Assembly (NCBI GenBank): GCA_003487525.1
Contig: DNDT01000273.1
Span: 1 to 5,784 of the forward strand
Direction: 5' to 3'
From: Flavobacteriales bacterium
GTDB lineage: Bacteria; Bacteroidota; Bacteroidia; Flavobacteriales_E; Vicingaceae
Length of the DNA: 5,784 bases
Shown: positions 5,552-5,784 of the stretch, one piece after another
Layout of the letters: every line of letters begins with the position of its first letter
How positions within the stretch are numbered: the first letter of the stretch is position 1
Notes under the pieces: generated by a model
What the model saw: the letters and a program-made list of their open reading frames with translations, nothing else
Told to the model about the DNA's origin: nothing
The model's database searches: none
Translations under genes and position numbers: made by a program

Positions 5552-5784
5552 TCACGGAAAATTCGCCGGTCCATTGTACGTCGGAGTGCGGCATTCTTGC
5601 TTCACTTTTCTCAGTAACATGGCCCTGATCGTGAATATCAGAGGCATCTGCTTTGTTGAAAAATAAGGCATTGCAAAAATGCCTTTGTTGAAATCGTAGG
5701 CTGTTAAAAACGGGATTTCAATCGAAGGGACAATCAACAAGGTGGGAGAGGCTTTCCAACCTACCCCAAACCGATAACCGATCT
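5552..5784 (-). CDS. C-terminal end of a probable outer-membrane beta-barrel protein (partial)
   Basis: The minus-strand frame is open from the right edge of the window to a TGA at 5554-5552, giving 76 C-terminal residues; the start lies outside. An internal TTG at 5740 is not needed as a start because the frame continues upstream as GYRFGVGWKASP. The visible part alternates hydrophobic and polar residues in strand-like blocks (TLLIVPSIEIPFLTAYDF, GIFAMPYFS, PLIFTIRAMLLRK) separated by short turns, as in the last strands of an outer-membrane barrel. It then ends in a short polar tail with one cysteine. I recall Bacteroidota barrel proteins with similar PSIE, PYFS and PLIF blocks near the C-terminus, but that is memory. 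The family name cannot be given from this fragment. Confidence 0.55.
   Translation of the reverse strand, partial: IGYRFGVGWKASPTLLIVPSIEIPFLTAYDFNKGIFAMPYFSTKQMPLIFTIRAMLLRKVKQECRTPTYNGPANFP

Overview
The window looks like ordinary chromosome from a member of the Bacteroidota, probably outside the gut Bacteroides. This is inferred from several signs. Most starts lack a clear Shine-Dalgarno sequence. There is one exact TAnnTTTG-type -7 box. One signal peptide is cleaved before a Gln, as is common in this phylum. Two genes belong to families I associate with it: a SiaB-like (DUF6272-type) protein and a small conserved protein of about 100 residues. Overall base composition is moderate. I see no tRNA, rRNA, transposase, integrase or CRISPR array.

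Left part (1-1793, + strand). After a gene-free leader with a heptamer repeat comes a DCC-family (DUF393) thiol-disulfide oxidoreductase-like protein that starts with TTG. Then come a five-repeat ankyrin protein and, 20 bases later, a stand-alone MOSC-domain protein with its conserved cysteine. The ankyrin and MOSC genes look co-transcribed, and a promoter-like box lies just before the ankyrin gene.

Middle part (1794-3378, + strand). A short spacer carries a direct repeat with an exact 21-bp period. It precedes a small exported protein of unknown function, followed after 9 bases by a sulfotransferase with both PAPS-binding motifs. The two probably form an operon. The 207-base gap after the sulfotransferase holds a perfect 9-bp inverted repeat and no gene.

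Right part (3379-5784). A 365-residue protein made of two tandem SiaB-like GHKL kinase domains is the most unusual gene here. Its first domain keeps the N box and the glycine-rich ATP-lid motif; the second keeps the N box but has lost most of the glycines. A glyoxalase II-like metallo-beta-lactamase-fold hydrolase follows. It converges, with a 10-base gap, on a minus-strand gene for a small conserved hypothetical protein. Upstream of that, also on the minus strand, is the C-terminal end of a probable outer-membrane beta-barrel protein that runs off the window.

The genes do not form one obvious pathway. The only tight functional pairings suggested by spacing are ankyrin with MOSC, and exported unknown protein with sulfotransferase. 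I found no convincing complete novel defence or mobile system. The best leads are the tandem SiaB-like protein and the sulfotransferase pair.
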